Part shown: positions 31,031 through 39,549 of the stretch, one piece after another
How positions within the stretch are numbered: position 1 is the first letter of the stretch
Layout: each line of letters begins with the position of its first letter
NCBI GenBank assembly: GCA_039808885.1
Contig: JBDHTX010000005.1
Location: 1-64,000, forward strand
Reading direction: 5' to 3'
DNA length: 64,000 nt
Source: Dongia_A sp039808885
GTDB lineage: Bacteria; Pseudomonadota; Alphaproteobacteria; Dongiales; Dongiaceae
Made by a program: the position numbers and the translations under genes
The notes under the pieces: generated by a model
The model's database searches: none
Seen by the model: only the letters and a program-made list of their open reading frames with translations
What the model was told of the DNA's origin: nothing

Positions 31031-32281
31031 ATGACGACTGACCGACTCGAGTCGCTGATGACGTTCCATCCGTTCACGCGGCTGGGCAAACTGCTGGAAA
31101 GCGTACAGCCGGGCGGCGGGAATACGCCGCTCGCGTTATCGGTGGGCGAACCTCAATTCACCCCACCGGCTGAGGTGGCGCGCATCATCCACGACCAGGC
31201 CGGCTTGTGGGGGAAATACCCGCTGGCGACCGGGACCGAGGCCTTCCGCAAGGCGGTGGCGGCGTGGCTCATGCGGCGGTTCCAGCTGCCGGCCGGGATG
31301 ATCGACGCGGAGAAGCACATCGTGCCGGTCGCCGGCACGCGCGAGGCGCTGTTCCACATCGCGCTCTCGGCGGTGCCCGAAGCCGGTGCCGGCGAGGCGA
31401 AGCCGGTCGTGCTGATGCCCAATCCCTTCTACCACGTCTATGCCGGTGCGGCGGCCGCGGCGGGGGCGGAGCCCTATTTCCTCGCCGCCACGGCGGAGAC
31501 GGGCTTCCTGCCCGACATCGACGCGATCCCCGCGGCGATTCTCAAGCGCACCTGCCTCGCCTATCTCTGCTCGCCGGCCAATCCGCAAGGCGCCACGGCG
31601 CGGCTCGAGGATCTGAAGCGCTGGCTCGCCTTGGCGCGGCGGCACGATTTCGTGCTGGCCAGCGACGAGTGCTATTCGGAAATCTATCGCGGCACGCCGC
31701 CGCATGGCGCGCTGGAGGCGGCGCGCGATCTGGGCGGCGCCCTCGATCATCTCGTCGTGTTCCATTCGCTCTCCAAGCGGTCGAGCGGGGCCGGCCTGCG
31801 CTCCGGCTTCGTCGCCGGCGACGCGCGGCTGATGCAGCGCCAGGTGCAGCTGATCAATTTCGGCGGCGTGGCGCAGCCCTATCCGATCCTCGCCGCCGCC
31901 ACGCATCTGTGGCAGGACGAGGCGCATGTGGAGCGTTACCGCGCGCTCTACCAGGAGAATTTCGAGCTGGCTCAAGCGATCCTGGGGCCGGTCTTCGGCG
32001 AGGTGCGCGCGGCAGGCGGCTTCTTCCTCTGGCTCGATGTCGGCGACGGCGAAGCGGCGGCGAAGGCGCTGTGGGCGGAGGCGGCGATCCGCGTGCTGCC
32101 CGGCGGCTACATGGCGCGCGCCGACGCCAACGGCGTCAATCCGGGCGCGGCCTACATCCGCGTCGCTCTGGTGCTGGAGCCGGAGCTGATGGCCCCGGCG
32201 CTGAAACGCATGGCGCCGATCCTGGCGCGCGTGGCGGCCCAGCACCGCGCCCTGGGCGCGACGCGGCGCGAGGTGGTATGA
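31031..32281 (+). CDS. dapC: Succinyldiaminopimelate transaminase-type aminotransferase
   Basis: 416 residues, fold-type I PLP enzyme. The PLP lysine is in FHSLSKRSSGAGLRSGF; the conserved Asn/Asp/Tyr are in SPANPQGA and ASDECYSEIY. The N-terminus FHPFTRLGKLLESVQPG and overall length match the alphaproteobacterial DapC group that transaminates N-succinyl-2-amino-6-ketopimelate in lysine and peptidoglycan-precursor synthesis. Gene order dapC-ftsK-lolA-xthA, seen here, supports this. The gap to ftsK has been widened by a GIY-YIG element. Confidence 0.88.
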   Translation: MTTDRLESLMTFHPFTRLGKLLESVQPGGGNTPLALSVGEPQFTPPAEVARIIHDQAGLWGKYPLATGTEAFRKAVAAWLMRRFQLPAGMIDAEKHIVPVAGTREALFHIALSAVPEAGAGEAKPVVLMPNPFYHVYAGAAAAAGAEPYFLAATAETGFLPDIDAIPAAILKRTCLAYLCSPANPQGATARLEDLKRWLALARRHDFVLASDECYSEIYRGTPPHGALEAARDLGGALDHLVVFHSLSKRSSGAGLRSGFVAGDARLMQRQVQLINFGGVAQPYPILAAATHLWQDEAHVERYRALYQENFELAQAILGPVFGEVRAAGGFFLWLDVGDGEAAAKALWAEAAIRVLPGGYMARADANGVNPGAAYIRVALVLEPELMAPALKRMAPILARVAAQHRALGATRREVV

Positions 32282-32307
32282 TGTCTCCGGTCGAACTCGA
32301 AAACTTC

Positions 32308-32741
32308 GCCGTCATGGCAAGGCTTGGCCTTGCCATCCACGAGTTTCGGAATGCAACATCGAAGCGATCAAATGTTGAACAGATGAGACTGCTGGCGCTC
32401 ATCGATGAAGGATGCGTGGCTCTACATTATGAGCAATCGCAAAAATGGGACGCTCTATGTCGGCGTCACCAACAACATAGCGCGCCGCGCATGAGAACAC
32501 CGGACTGGTGCGGTCAAGGGATTCACCTCTCGTCACGGATTAACGCGACTTGTCTATGCCGAGCGCCACGAAACGATCGACGCAGCCATTCAGCGCGAAA
32601 CTACGATCAAGAGCTGGCCTCGGGCCTGGAAGGCGCGGCTGATCAATGCGGTGAATCCGGAGTGGGCCGACTTGTATGAGACGCTTCACGCCTAGCGGAA
32701 GCAAACTCGTGGATGGCAAGGCCAAGCCTTGCCATGACGGC
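32308..32741 (+). mobile_element. GIY-YIG paired-hairpin element, copy 2 (gene inactivated)
   Basis: A 434-bp unit between dapC and ftsK, opposite in orientation to copy 1. Its terminal inverted repeats (32308-32346 and 32703-32741) are identical over 39 bases, each with the hairpin GGCAAGGC-TTG-GCCTTGCC between GTCAT and ATCCA. Perfect ends with a dead gene inside suggest either recent insertion or structural selection on the hairpins. Confidence 0.8.
32405..32695 (+). pseudogene. GIY-YIG nuclease pseudogene (one nonsense codon)
   Basis: The frame starts MKDAWLYIMSNRKNGTLYVGVTNN and reaches a TGA at 32492-32494, codon 30. The frame then continues without a break (EHRTGAVKGFTSRHGLTRL ... NPEWADLYETLHA) to TAG at 32693. 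In copy 1 the same position is Trp (AWQHRTG), so a single TGG to TGA change has truncated the gene. All other GIY-YIG residues (Arg, Glu in YAERH, Asn in VNPEW) survive. Identity to copy 1 is moderate, so the two are not recent duplicates. Confidence 0.9.
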
Positions 32742-32787
32742 GATGATTTAGGTGCGAGGCGGGATAGAGCGGAGTGAACGTAACCAC

Positions 32788-35385
32788 ATGGCGATGACGG
32801 GCGAGCAGATCTATGGGCGGCGCGGGGTGCCGCCGATGCAGCAGGCGGGCGGCGGGTGGCGCGAGTTCCTGCGCCGGCGCATCGCGGAGATCGCCGGCGG
32901 CGCGCTGATGCTGGTCGGCCTCGCCTATCTGCTGAGCCTCGCCACCGCGCATGAGAGCGACCCCAGCTTCAACCGTGCGGTCGATGGGCCGGTGATGAAT
33001 TTGATGGGGCCGGTCGGCGCCTTCGTCGCCGATTTCGCGCTGCAGGGCCTCGGCCTCGCCGCCATCCTGTTCGCGCTGGCGCCGATGATCTGGGGCTGGA
33101 AGCTGATGACGCGCCGGCGGCTCGACCGCTGGTGGCTGAAGCTCGTCCTGATGCCGGTCGCAGCACTGCTGACCGCGGCGGCGGTGGCGGCGATCCCGAC
33201 TGAAAGTGTTGCCAATGTCAGCAACTGGCCGTGGACCGCCGGCATGGGCGGCTTCGCCGGGCGCATGCTGCTGATCGGCGCCGACGGCGCCGGCGGGCTC
33301 AAGGAGCTGCTGACCCGCTTCGAGCTGGGGCCGGTGCTCAATTCGCCGATGCTGCTGCCGACCGCGCTCTTCGCGCTTGCCGCGCTGGTCGTCGACTACT
33401 TCACCCTCGGCATCACCCTGGGCGGCTATGTGACGTTCGGCCGCCGCGTCGCCAGTGCCGGGCGCAACGCGGCGCAGCTGGTCGATCGCGGGCGGCAGAA
33501 CCTCAGCGGGTCGCTCGCCAAAGGCGGCGCGCGCGACACCGCCCCGCAGCGCGCGCGCGTGGCGCGCGTCGCGGACGACGACGACGCGGAGGACGCGGAG
33601 GACGGATCGGCGCGGCCGGGCCTGCTCGCCCGCCTCGGCGGGCTGCTCCAGCGCGCGCCGAAGGCGGAGACGCCGCGCCTCCGCCGCGAGCCCTCCTTCG
33701 ACGGCAGCGCCAGCGAACCGGAGGAGATCGACCTGCCCCCGGCCCCCTCGGCGCGGGTGGAGCCGGAGCCGCGCGGCGGCCTGGTCGCCGTGTTCAACCG
33801 CGAGAAGAAGCCGAAGGCCAAGCCGGCCAGGCGCGAGAGCGCGAAGCAGGCGAAGCTCGATTTCGAGGACGCGTTCGAATTGCCCGCGGTCGACCTGCTG
33901 TCGCGCCCGACCCAGAACGCGGCGGCGCAGCGCATCAACGAGGATTCGCTGGAGAAGAATGCGCGGCTGCTGGAAACCGTGCTCGACGATTTCGGCGTCA
34001 AGGGCGAGATCACCAAGGTGCGCCCCGGCCCCGTCGTCACGCTCTACGAACTGGAGCCGGCGCCGGGCACCAAGACGTCGCGCGTGGTCAGCCTCGCCGA
34101 CGACGTGGCGCGCTCCATGAGTGCCGTCAGCGTGCGCATCGCGGTCGTTCCCGGCCGTTCGGTCATCGGCATCGAATTGCCGAACCGCGAGCGCGAGACG
34201 GTGGCCTTGCGCGAATTGCTGGAGGACGATTCCTATACCGGCAGCCAGGCCAAGCTGGCGCTGGTGCTGGGCAAGGATATCGGCGGCCAGCCCATCGTCG
34301 TCGACCTCGCGCGCATGCCACACCTGCTCATCGCCGGCACCACCGGGTCCGGCAAATCCGTCGCCATCAACACCATGATCATGTCGCTGCTCTACCGGCT
34401 GACGCCCGAGCAGTGCAAGTTCATCATGATCGACCCGAAGATGCTGGAGCTCTCGGTCTATGACGACATCCCGCATCTGCTGGCGCCCGTGGTCACCGAA
34501 CCGAAGAAGGCCATCGTCGCGCTGAAATGGGTGGTGCGCGAGATGGAGAACCGCTACCGCGCCATGTCCAAGCTCGGCGTGCGCAACATCGAGGGCTACA
34601 ACCAGCGCCTGGAACAGGCGCGCAATGCCGGCGAGCAGCTGACGCGCCGCGTGCAGACCGGCTTCGACCCCGAGACCGGCAAGCCGATCTACGAGGAAGA
34701 GCCGTTCGATCTCTCGGCCCTGCCCTTCATCGTCGTGGTGGTCGACGAGATGGCCGACCTCATGCTGGTGGCGGGCAAGGACATCGAGGCGGCGATCCAG
34801 CGCCTGGCGCAGATGGCGCGCGCGGCCGGCATCCACATCATCATGGCGACGCAGCGCCCCTCGGTCGACGTCATCACCGGCACGATCAAGGCGAACTTCC
34901 CGACCCGCGTGTCGTTCCACGTGACCACCAAGATCGACAGCCGCACCATCCTGGGGGAAACGGGCGCCGAGCAGCTGCTGGGCCAGGGCGACATGCTCTA
35001 CATGGCCAATGGCGGCCGCATCACCCGCATCCACGGCCCCTTCATCTCCGACCGCGAGGTGGAATCGATCGTGAAATTCCTGAAGAGCCAGGGCGAGCCG
35101 GCCTATCTGCAGGAAGTGACCGAGGACGAGGAGGAAGGCGGCCTCGGCGCCGACGGCGCGATGGGCGAGGGCAATGGCGGGTCCGGCGACGATCTCTACG
35201 ACCAGGCGGTGGCCCTGGTGGCGCGCGAGCGCAAATGCTCGACCAGCTTCATCCAGCGCTATTTGCAGATCGGCTACAACCGCGCCGCCCGCATCGTCGA
35301 GCGCATGGAGAAGGAAGGCGTGGTGAGCCAGGCCAACCATGTCGGCAAGCGCGAGGTCCTGGCCCCGGATCACGGGCGGGATTGA
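32788..35385 (+). CDS. ftsK: DNA translocase FtsK
   Basis: 865 residues from the ATG at 32788 with GGAGTGA upstream. Four N-terminal transmembrane helices (about 30-205), a charged Pro/Ala-rich linker (about 230-385), the alpha-beta motor with Walker A GTTGSGKSV (near 516) and Walker B VVVDEMADL (near 650), and the C-terminal winged-helix gamma domain (about 800-855, RKCSTSFIQRYLQIGYNRAARIVERME) that reads KOPS sites. FtsK links cell division to chromosome dimer resolution at the septum. The linker is shorter than in E. coli, as usual in alphaproteobacteria. Confidence 0.97.
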   Translation: MAMTGEQIYGRRGVPPMQQAGGGWREFLRRRIAEIAGGALMLVGLAYLLSLATAHESDPSFNRAVDGPVMNLMGPVGAFVADFALQGLGLAAILFALAPMIWGWKLMTRRRLDRWWLKLVLMPVAALLTAAAVAAIPTESVANVSNWPWTAGMGGFAGRMLLIGADGAGGLKELLTRFELGPVLNSPMLLPTALFALAALVVDYFTLGITLGGYVTFGRRVASAGRNAAQLVDRGRQNLSGSLAKGGARDTAPQRARVARVADDDDAEDAEDGSARPGLLARLGGLLQRAPKAETPRLRREPSFDGSASEPEEIDLPPAPSARVEPEPRGGLVAVFNREKKPKAKPARRESAKQAKLDFEDAFELPAVDLLSRPTQNAAAQRINEDSLEKNARLLETVLDDFGVKGEITKVRPGPVVTLYELEPAPGTKTSRVVSLADDVARSMSAVSVRIAVVPGRSVIGIELPNRERETVALRELLEDDSYTGSQAKLALVLGKDIGGQPIVVDLARMPHLLIAGTTGSGKSVAINTMIMSLLYRLTPEQCKFIMIDPKMLELSVYDDIPHLLAPVVTEPKKAIVALKWVVREMENRYRAMSKLGVRNIEGYNQRLEQARNAGEQLTRRVQTGFDPETGKPIYEEEPFDLSALPFIVVVVDEMADLMLVAGKDIEAAIQRLAQMARAAGIHIIMATQRPSVDVITGTIKANFPTRVSFHVTTKIDSRTILGETGAEQLLGQGDMLYMANGGRITRIHGPFISDREVESIVKFLKSQGEPAYLQEVTEDEEEGGLGADGAMGEGNGGSGDDLYDQAVALVARERKCSTSFIQRYLQIGYNRAARIVERMEKEGVVSQANHVGKREVLAPDHGRD

Positions 35386-35393
35386 TGCTTTTT

Positions 35394-35575
35394 CCTTCCC
35401 CCCTTGCGGGGGAAGGCAGCGGAGACTTGGCGAGCGACGCGAGCCTAGTCGAAGCCGGATGGGGGTAGCGCCTACAGGGCGCAACGCCGGAGGCGATGAG
35501 AGGCGATGGATGCGTGCGGATAGACCCGGCGCTGCGACACCCCCCATCCCATCCTTCCCCCGCAAGGGGGGAAGG
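35394..35575. repeat. Dispersed intergenic repeat, family A, copy 4
   Basis: Starts CCTTCCCCCCTTGCGGGGGAAGG and ends CCTTCCCCCGCAAGGGGGGAAGG, with GGCGAGCGACGCGAGCCTAG and GGAGGCGATGAGAGGCGATG between, which in part match the other copies read in reverse. Two strong hairpins directly follow the ftsK stop and could end its transcript. Confidence 0.75.
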
Positions 35576-35609
35576 AGCAGAGCGAGCTGGCGGCCTCGCC
35601 GCGCGTCTT

Positions 35610-36052
35610 CTACACCTGCGGCAGCACGAAGCAGCGTCTGGCGAGCGGCGTGGCGAGGGTGGCCTTGTCGTAGTAGCGGGCGAGCAGGTCGCCGGCGAAG
35701 AGGTCCGGGTGGTTGGCGGCGAAGCTGTGCCAGTCGAGGTCCTGCGGGTCGAGCTCGGCGGTGACGTCGCCGCCGGTCCGCGCCAGCAGGTCCTCCGCCA
35801 TGCGCGCGTGGATCAGGGTCAGGAACGCGACGGTGATGGTCTCGTGATAGAGCGCGGCCTTGCCGTGATGGGCGGCGAAGCGGCGGATCGCCGCGCCATC
35901 GAGATGAGCGCGCCGGCAAAGCCATGGCGCTGCAGATAGGCGAAGCCGGCCTGGACATGGGCGCGGTGGGTGAAGGCGGGCAGCGGCAGCGACAGGTCCT
36001 CGAGCGCCGCGATCAGCGCGGCGCAGGAAGGATCGGGCGGCGAAGCGGTCAT
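35610..36052 (-). pseudogene. Frameshifted gene for a small 'YHET' protein
   Basis: Read from the ATG at 36052 the frame gives MTASPPDPSCAALIAALEDL and THRAHVQAGFAYLQRHGFAGAL, then loses its family-like sequence. In another frame the same strand continues HLDGAAIRRFAAHHGK and LYHETITVAFLTLIHARMAEDLL to a stop at 35610. The two halves together resemble a small conserved protein family with HxxH and HHG...YHET motifs. The total length is not a multiple of three; a shift of one base near 35895-35910 explains it. Either a true pseudogene or a sequence error. Confidence 0.72.
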
Positions 36053-36312
36053 GGCGCGCGCTCCGTCAACTGGTGGCTGTCCGCGGCGGTGAGGTCGAGG
36101 CTGTAGATCCGCTTCAGCTCGGCGATGCGTTCGAGCGTTTCCGGCGCGAAGGGCGCCTTGCCCTCGAAGGCGTGCAGCACGATGCCCTCGACCAGGTCGC
36201 CCAGGGTCAGGTCGCGATACTCGGCCACCGCCTTCAGCACCTTCAGCAGGCGCTTCTCGATGCGGATGCCGGTCTGTACCCGCTCGATGGCGCGGGTTTC
36301 CGGTGCGGGCAT
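36049..36312 (-). CDS. Small protein, possibly ribbon-helix-helix-like regulator (87 aa)
   Basis: 87 residues. RVQTGIRIEKRLLKVLKAVAEYRDLTLGDLVEGIVLHAFEG has the strand-helix-helix pattern of ribbon-helix-helix DNA-binding proteins (short basic strand, then helix, turn, helix). GGAG precedes the ATG by eight bases. It overlaps the start of the frameshifted YHET gene by four bases, and a palindromic site overlaps its promoter, which would fit autoregulation. Assignment to the RHH fold is an inference from pattern only. Confidence 0.7.
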   Translation of the reverse strand: MPAPETRAIERVQTGIRIEKRLLKVLKAVAEYRDLTLGDLVEGIVLHAFEGKAPFAPETLERIAELKRIYSLDLTAADSHQLTERAP

Positions 36313-36333
36313 GGGAGGACTCCAATTGCGTTA

Positions 36334-36366
36334 GATACATATGTACTGATGTATCCGACTGGTCAA
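36334..36366 (-). promoter_or_regulatory. Promoter with overlapping palindromic operator
   Basis: On the minus strand TTGACC (36366-36361) is followed after 17 bases by CATATG (36343-36338), a good -35/-10 pair. Across the spacer and -10 lie GATACAT (36334-36340) and ATGTATC (36349-36355), a perfect 7-bp inverted repeat eight bases apart, with a further TACATATGTA palindrome at 36336-36345. It is 22 bases upstream of the start of the small RHH-like gene. A repressor bound here would block polymerase. Confidence 0.65.
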
Positions 36367-36549
36367 GGCTGCGCGCTTCTGAAAATAGTTTCGTCAAATC
36401 AACCACTTACCGTCTGACGGGGGTGTGATCGGCCGACGCCGCCCCAATGCTGGCGCATTTGGCGCGGCAACCTTATATCTCCGGCAGCGTTGTGCGGGTG
36501 CGGTGCCGCCCCGGAACCGCCCACCCATCAAGTGACTGGATTTCGCCTC

Positions 36550-37230
36550 ATGGATTTACGCCTGTCCCGCCGCCATCTCCTCCGCCGCGACTTTCTTCGG
36601 TTGGGCAGCGCCACGGCGCTGGCCGCGGCGTTGCCGCTGCCCTTCGTGGTCCGCGCCCGCGCCGAGACGGCGCAGCAGGCGCAGCTGAGCGAGGCCGACA
36701 AGATCGACGTGGCCCGGGTCGAGGACTACCTCAACGGGCTCAGCACGGTGAAGGCGAGCTTCCAGCAATACACCGAGAGCGAGGGCCTCGCCTTCGGCCG
36801 CATCTATCTGCGCCGCCCCGGGCGGCTGCGGGTCGAATACGATCCGCCGTCGGAAATCATCCTGGTGGCCGACGGCACGCTGCTCTCGTACTACGATTCC
36901 GAGCTCAACCACATCGAGCAGGTGCCGCTCAACCTGTCGCCGATGTGGTTCCTGCTGCGCGACAAGGTGAAGCTGGGCGGCGACGTCACGGTGACCCAGT
37001 TCAAGCGCGTCGCCGACAACATCAGCATCGGCCTGCAGCAATCCGACGAGCCGGATGCCGGCGCCGTGCTGCTGGAATTCGGCGACAAGCCGCTGGAGCT
37101 GCGGCAATGGACGGTGATCGACCCGGCCGGGACCCAGGTGCGGGTCGGGCTCTACGACACCGAGTTCGGGGTGCAGCTCGCCAACGAACTGTTCGCCACG
37201 CCGACCAAGCGGAACATCGACCGCAAATAG
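36550..37230 (+). CDS. lolA: Outer-membrane lipoprotein carrier protein LolA-like
   Basis: 226 residues from the ATG at 36550. The leader has two Arg pairs before a hydrophobic core (SRRHLLRRDFLRLGSATALAAALPLPF), which looks like a twin-arginine signal rather than the Sec leader of E. coli LolA. The mature part has the LolA fold features VEDYLNGLSTVKASFQQYT, GRIYLRRPGRLRVEYDPPS and LVADGTLLSYYDSEL. LolA ferries lipoproteins through the periplasm. Position after ftsK is the conserved one. The stop begins a 13-bp tandem repeat. Confidence 0.9.
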   Translation: MDLRLSRRHLLRRDFLRLGSATALAAALPLPFVVRARAETAQQAQLSEADKIDVARVEDYLNGLSTVKASFQQYTESEGLAFGRIYLRRPGRLRVEYDPPSEIILVADGTLLSYYDSELNHIEQVPLNLSPMWFLLRDKVKLGGDVTVTQFKRVADNISIGLQQSDEPDAGAVLLEFGDKPLELRQWTVIDPAGTQVRVGLYDTEFGVQLANELFATPTKRNIDRK

Positions 37231-37263
37231 CCGCCCCAAATAGCCGCTCCAAATGGCCGCAGG
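37225..37263 (+). repeat. 13-bp tandem repeat, three units, starting at the lolA stop
   Basis: Units AAATAGCCGCCCC, AAATAGCCGCTCC and AAATGGCCGCAGG. The first contains the last codon and the TAG of lolA, and the second repeats them. It ends 18 bases before the stop of the convergent oxygenase gene. Confidence 0.88.
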
Positions 37264-37281
37264 GGGCTATCTGCCCGCGGC

Positions 37282-38160
37282 CTACTTGGCGGCGGGCAGG
37301 GCCTGCATGGCCACCTCCGCCGGCGCGGCGGCGGGTGCGGCCTCGATCGATGCCGCGCCCCGGCTGGGCAGGCCGATGAGGGCGATGAAATCGGCCTCCT
37401 CGCGGCCCTCGACGCCGATCTCCATCAGCTGCGTGCGCTGCGTCGGCGTGGTGCTGCGGAACAGCGGATCCCAGAAGCTGAAAATCGTGCCGTAGGTGGA
37501 ATCGGTGTCGCGCCGCACGCGGTGGTGATGCACCCAGTGGCGCGACGGCGTGATGATGACATGCGACAGGGCGCGCTCGAATCCGGCGGGCAGGCGCCAA
37601 TTGGCATGGTGGAAGATCGCCGCCACCAGCACCAGCGCCTCGAACACCAGCACCGATTGCAGCGGGATGGCCAGCGCGATGATGACCACTGCGCGCACCA
37701 GGGCGGAGAGGAACAGCTCGCCGAAATGGAAGCGCAGCGCCGAGGTGGCGTCGAGGTGGCGGTCGCGGTGGTGCACCTCGTGGAAGCGCCACAGGAACGG
37801 CACCACGTGGTTGGCGCGGTGCCACCAGTAGATCCACTGGTCGAGCAGCAGGATGTCGATCAGGGGCCAGGCCAGCGGCGGCACCGCCTCCGGCCGGGTC
37901 CACAGCTGCAGCGACGACGCCCAGATGGTCACCGGCAGGACCAGCAGGCTGGAAAGCGCGGCGCCCAGGGCGAACAGGCCCAAGTTGCGGCCCCAGCGGG
38001 CGAACCAGGCGGCGCCGTAGCCGGCCAAGCTCAGCGGCGGCAGGGCGGCCGGCCGCCACTGCTCCAGCACCAGGGCCAGCAGCAGCCACAACACCACCAG
38101 CACGCCCTTGAAGGCCAGCAATTGCTGCAAGGCGGGGGCGATTTCGACGGGCGAATCCAT
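37282..38160 (-). CDS. Sterol desaturase / fatty-acid hydroxylase family membrane protein
   Basis: 292 residues with four or five hydrophobic helices. The di-iron histidine clusters are present: WHRANH, HEVHHRDRHLD, HHANW and HWVHHHRVRRDTDS, in the order and spacing of the FA_hydroxylase family. Such enzymes hydroxylate or desaturate lipid chains at the membrane. Convergent with lolA, divergent from the puuD-like gene. The substrate is unknown. Confidence 0.9.
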   Translation of the reverse strand: MDSPVEIAPALQQLLAFKGVLVVLWLLLALVLEQWRPAALPPLSLAGYGAAWFARWGRNLGLFALGAALSSLLVLPVTIWASSLQLWTRPEAVPPLAWPLIDILLLDQWIYWWHRANHVVPFLWRFHEVHHRDRHLDATSALRFHFGELFLSALVRAVVIIALAIPLQSVLVFEALVLVAAIFHHANWRLPAGFERALSHVIITPSRHWVHHHRVRRDTDSTYGTIFSFWDPLFRSTTPTQRTQLMEIGVEGREEADFIALIGLPSRGAASIEAAPAAAPAEVAMQALPAAK

Positions 38161-38406
38161 GGCCTTATCTGTTTCACGCCCGGAATGATTTGAGAAGGGG
38201 CGATGCGCGGGGCGCGGCTGGAGGGCGGCAGGGCCGCGAGCCCTGGGCCGGGCGAAACCGGGCCTGGAAAAAGGGGGCCTGCGTTGCCGGTAATGGGGGG
38301 CTGCGCCCCGCGCGATTGTCCGGCCCGCCGCCGGGCATTAGATTCCAGGCCAGTTCGTTAACGCCGCCCGGCCCTGGCCGGCCGCACCTGGTGGAGCCGG
38401 AAGCCC

Positions 38407-39213
38407 ATGCGTTTAGCCAATGACGCCCCGATCATCGCCGTGCCGATGTGCGTGAAGCATATCGGCGGCCAGGATTTCCACACCGTGGGCGAGAAATACC
38501 TGACCGCGATCATCGACGGGGCGGAGGCCTATCCGCTGTCCTTCCCGGCTTTGGGGCCGGTGCTGGACCCGGCGGCCCTGCTCGACCAGGTCGACGGCGT
38601 GCTGTTCACCGGCTCGCCGTCCAATGTCGCGGTACACCACTACGCGGGCGAACCCGACCGGCCGGAGAGTCCGCAGGACCCGGGGCGCGACGCCATCACC
38701 CTTCCGCTGATCCGCGCCGCCCTGGATCGCCAGGTGCCGATCTTCTGCATCTGCCGCGGCTTCCAGGAGCTGAACGTGGCGCTGGGCGGCACGCTCCACA
38801 CGCAGATCCACGCGGCCGAAGGCCACATGGACCACCGCGCGCCGGAGAACAAGCCGTATGACGAGCTCTACCGGCCGGCGCACAAGGTCGCGTTCCAGCC
38901 CGGCGGCAAGTTCGCGCGCATCCTCGGCAAGACCGAGACCATGGTGAACTCGCTGCACTGGCAGGGCATCGCCCGGCCGGGCGAGCGCATCGTGGTGGAA
39001 GGCCGCGCCGAGGATGGGGTCATCGAGGCGGTCAGCATCAAGGACCATGCCGGCTTCGCGCTCGGCGCCCAGTGGCACCCGGAATACCGCGCGCGGGAGA
39101 ACTCAGATTCCATGGCGCTGTTCCAGGCTTTCGGCGAGGCCTGCCGGGCGCGCCGCGCGCAGCGCCGCGGCGGCGCCGGGACGCCCGGGCGCAGCGGCGG
39201 CAAGGCGGCCTAA
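38407..39213 (+). CDS. puuD: Gamma-glutamyl-gamma-aminobutyrate hydrolase (PuuD-like, class I amidotransferase fold)
   Basis: 268 residues. The nucleophile is Cys116 (FCICRGFQELNVALGG) and the partner residues are His224 and Glu226 (AQWHPEY). N-terminal IIAVPMCVKHIGGQDFHTVGEKYL matches the peptidase C26 family. PuuD releases GABA from gamma-glutamyl-GABA in putrescine breakdown. No other puu gene is adjacent, so the pathway role is by family only. GGAGCCGGAAG precedes the ATG. Confidence 0.88.
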   Translation: MRLANDAPIIAVPMCVKHIGGQDFHTVGEKYLTAIIDGAEAYPLSFPALGPVLDPAALLDQVDGVLFTGSPSNVAVHHYAGEPDRPESPQDPGRDAITLPLIRAALDRQVPIFCICRGFQELNVALGGTLHTQIHAAEGHMDHRAPENKPYDELYRPAHKVAFQPGGKFARILGKTETMVNSLHWQGIARPGERIVVEGRAEDGVIEAVSIKDHAGFALGAQWHPEYRARENSDSMALFQAFGEACRARRAQRRGGAGTPGRSGGKAA

Positions 39214-39465
39214 GCCATAAGACAGAGAGCGGCGAACTGCCGCAAGGTGTAAGCTGCTTCCAGCATCTCACGGGAATCGCGCGCAAAATCTTGTCTCGCG
39301 AAATCGTGACCCGAAAATTCCTTCCGCGTCAGTCTCCCGAGCGTTGAAACTTCGGCAACCATTACCCAAGTAGAGTTCTAGAGCAGATAGCCGTGGCCGC
39401 AATGGCTGCGGTTTTCCCGGGAAGCGGTCTCCCCCACCGCCACCGGGCTCCGACAACGGAGAAAA

Positions 39466-39500
39466 GAACGCCCGGTCCTCCCCTGGCCGGGCGTTCGCTT
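39466..39500 (+). terminator. Strong hairpin with T-run in the gap before xthA
   Basis: GAACGCCCGG (39466-39475) and CCGGGCGTTC (39487-39496) form a perfect 10-bp stem followed by GCTTTT, and preceded by GAAAA, so it could terminate in both directions. It lies about 250 bases after puuD and 50 before xthA. It may end puuD transcription, or a small RNA from the otherwise empty 39214-39465 stretch, or act as an attenuator for xthA. No gene was seen in 39214-39549. Confidence 0.75.
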
Positions 39501-39549
39501 TTCAGGCTAAACACTCCGGACCGTGCCATCAGAACGATTCGGAATTTCC

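Noticed and set aside
32692..35958. Long minus-strand open frame opposite ftsK
   Set aside because: Antisense shadow of FtsK; low-complexity His/Arg/Asp-rich translation, no start signals.
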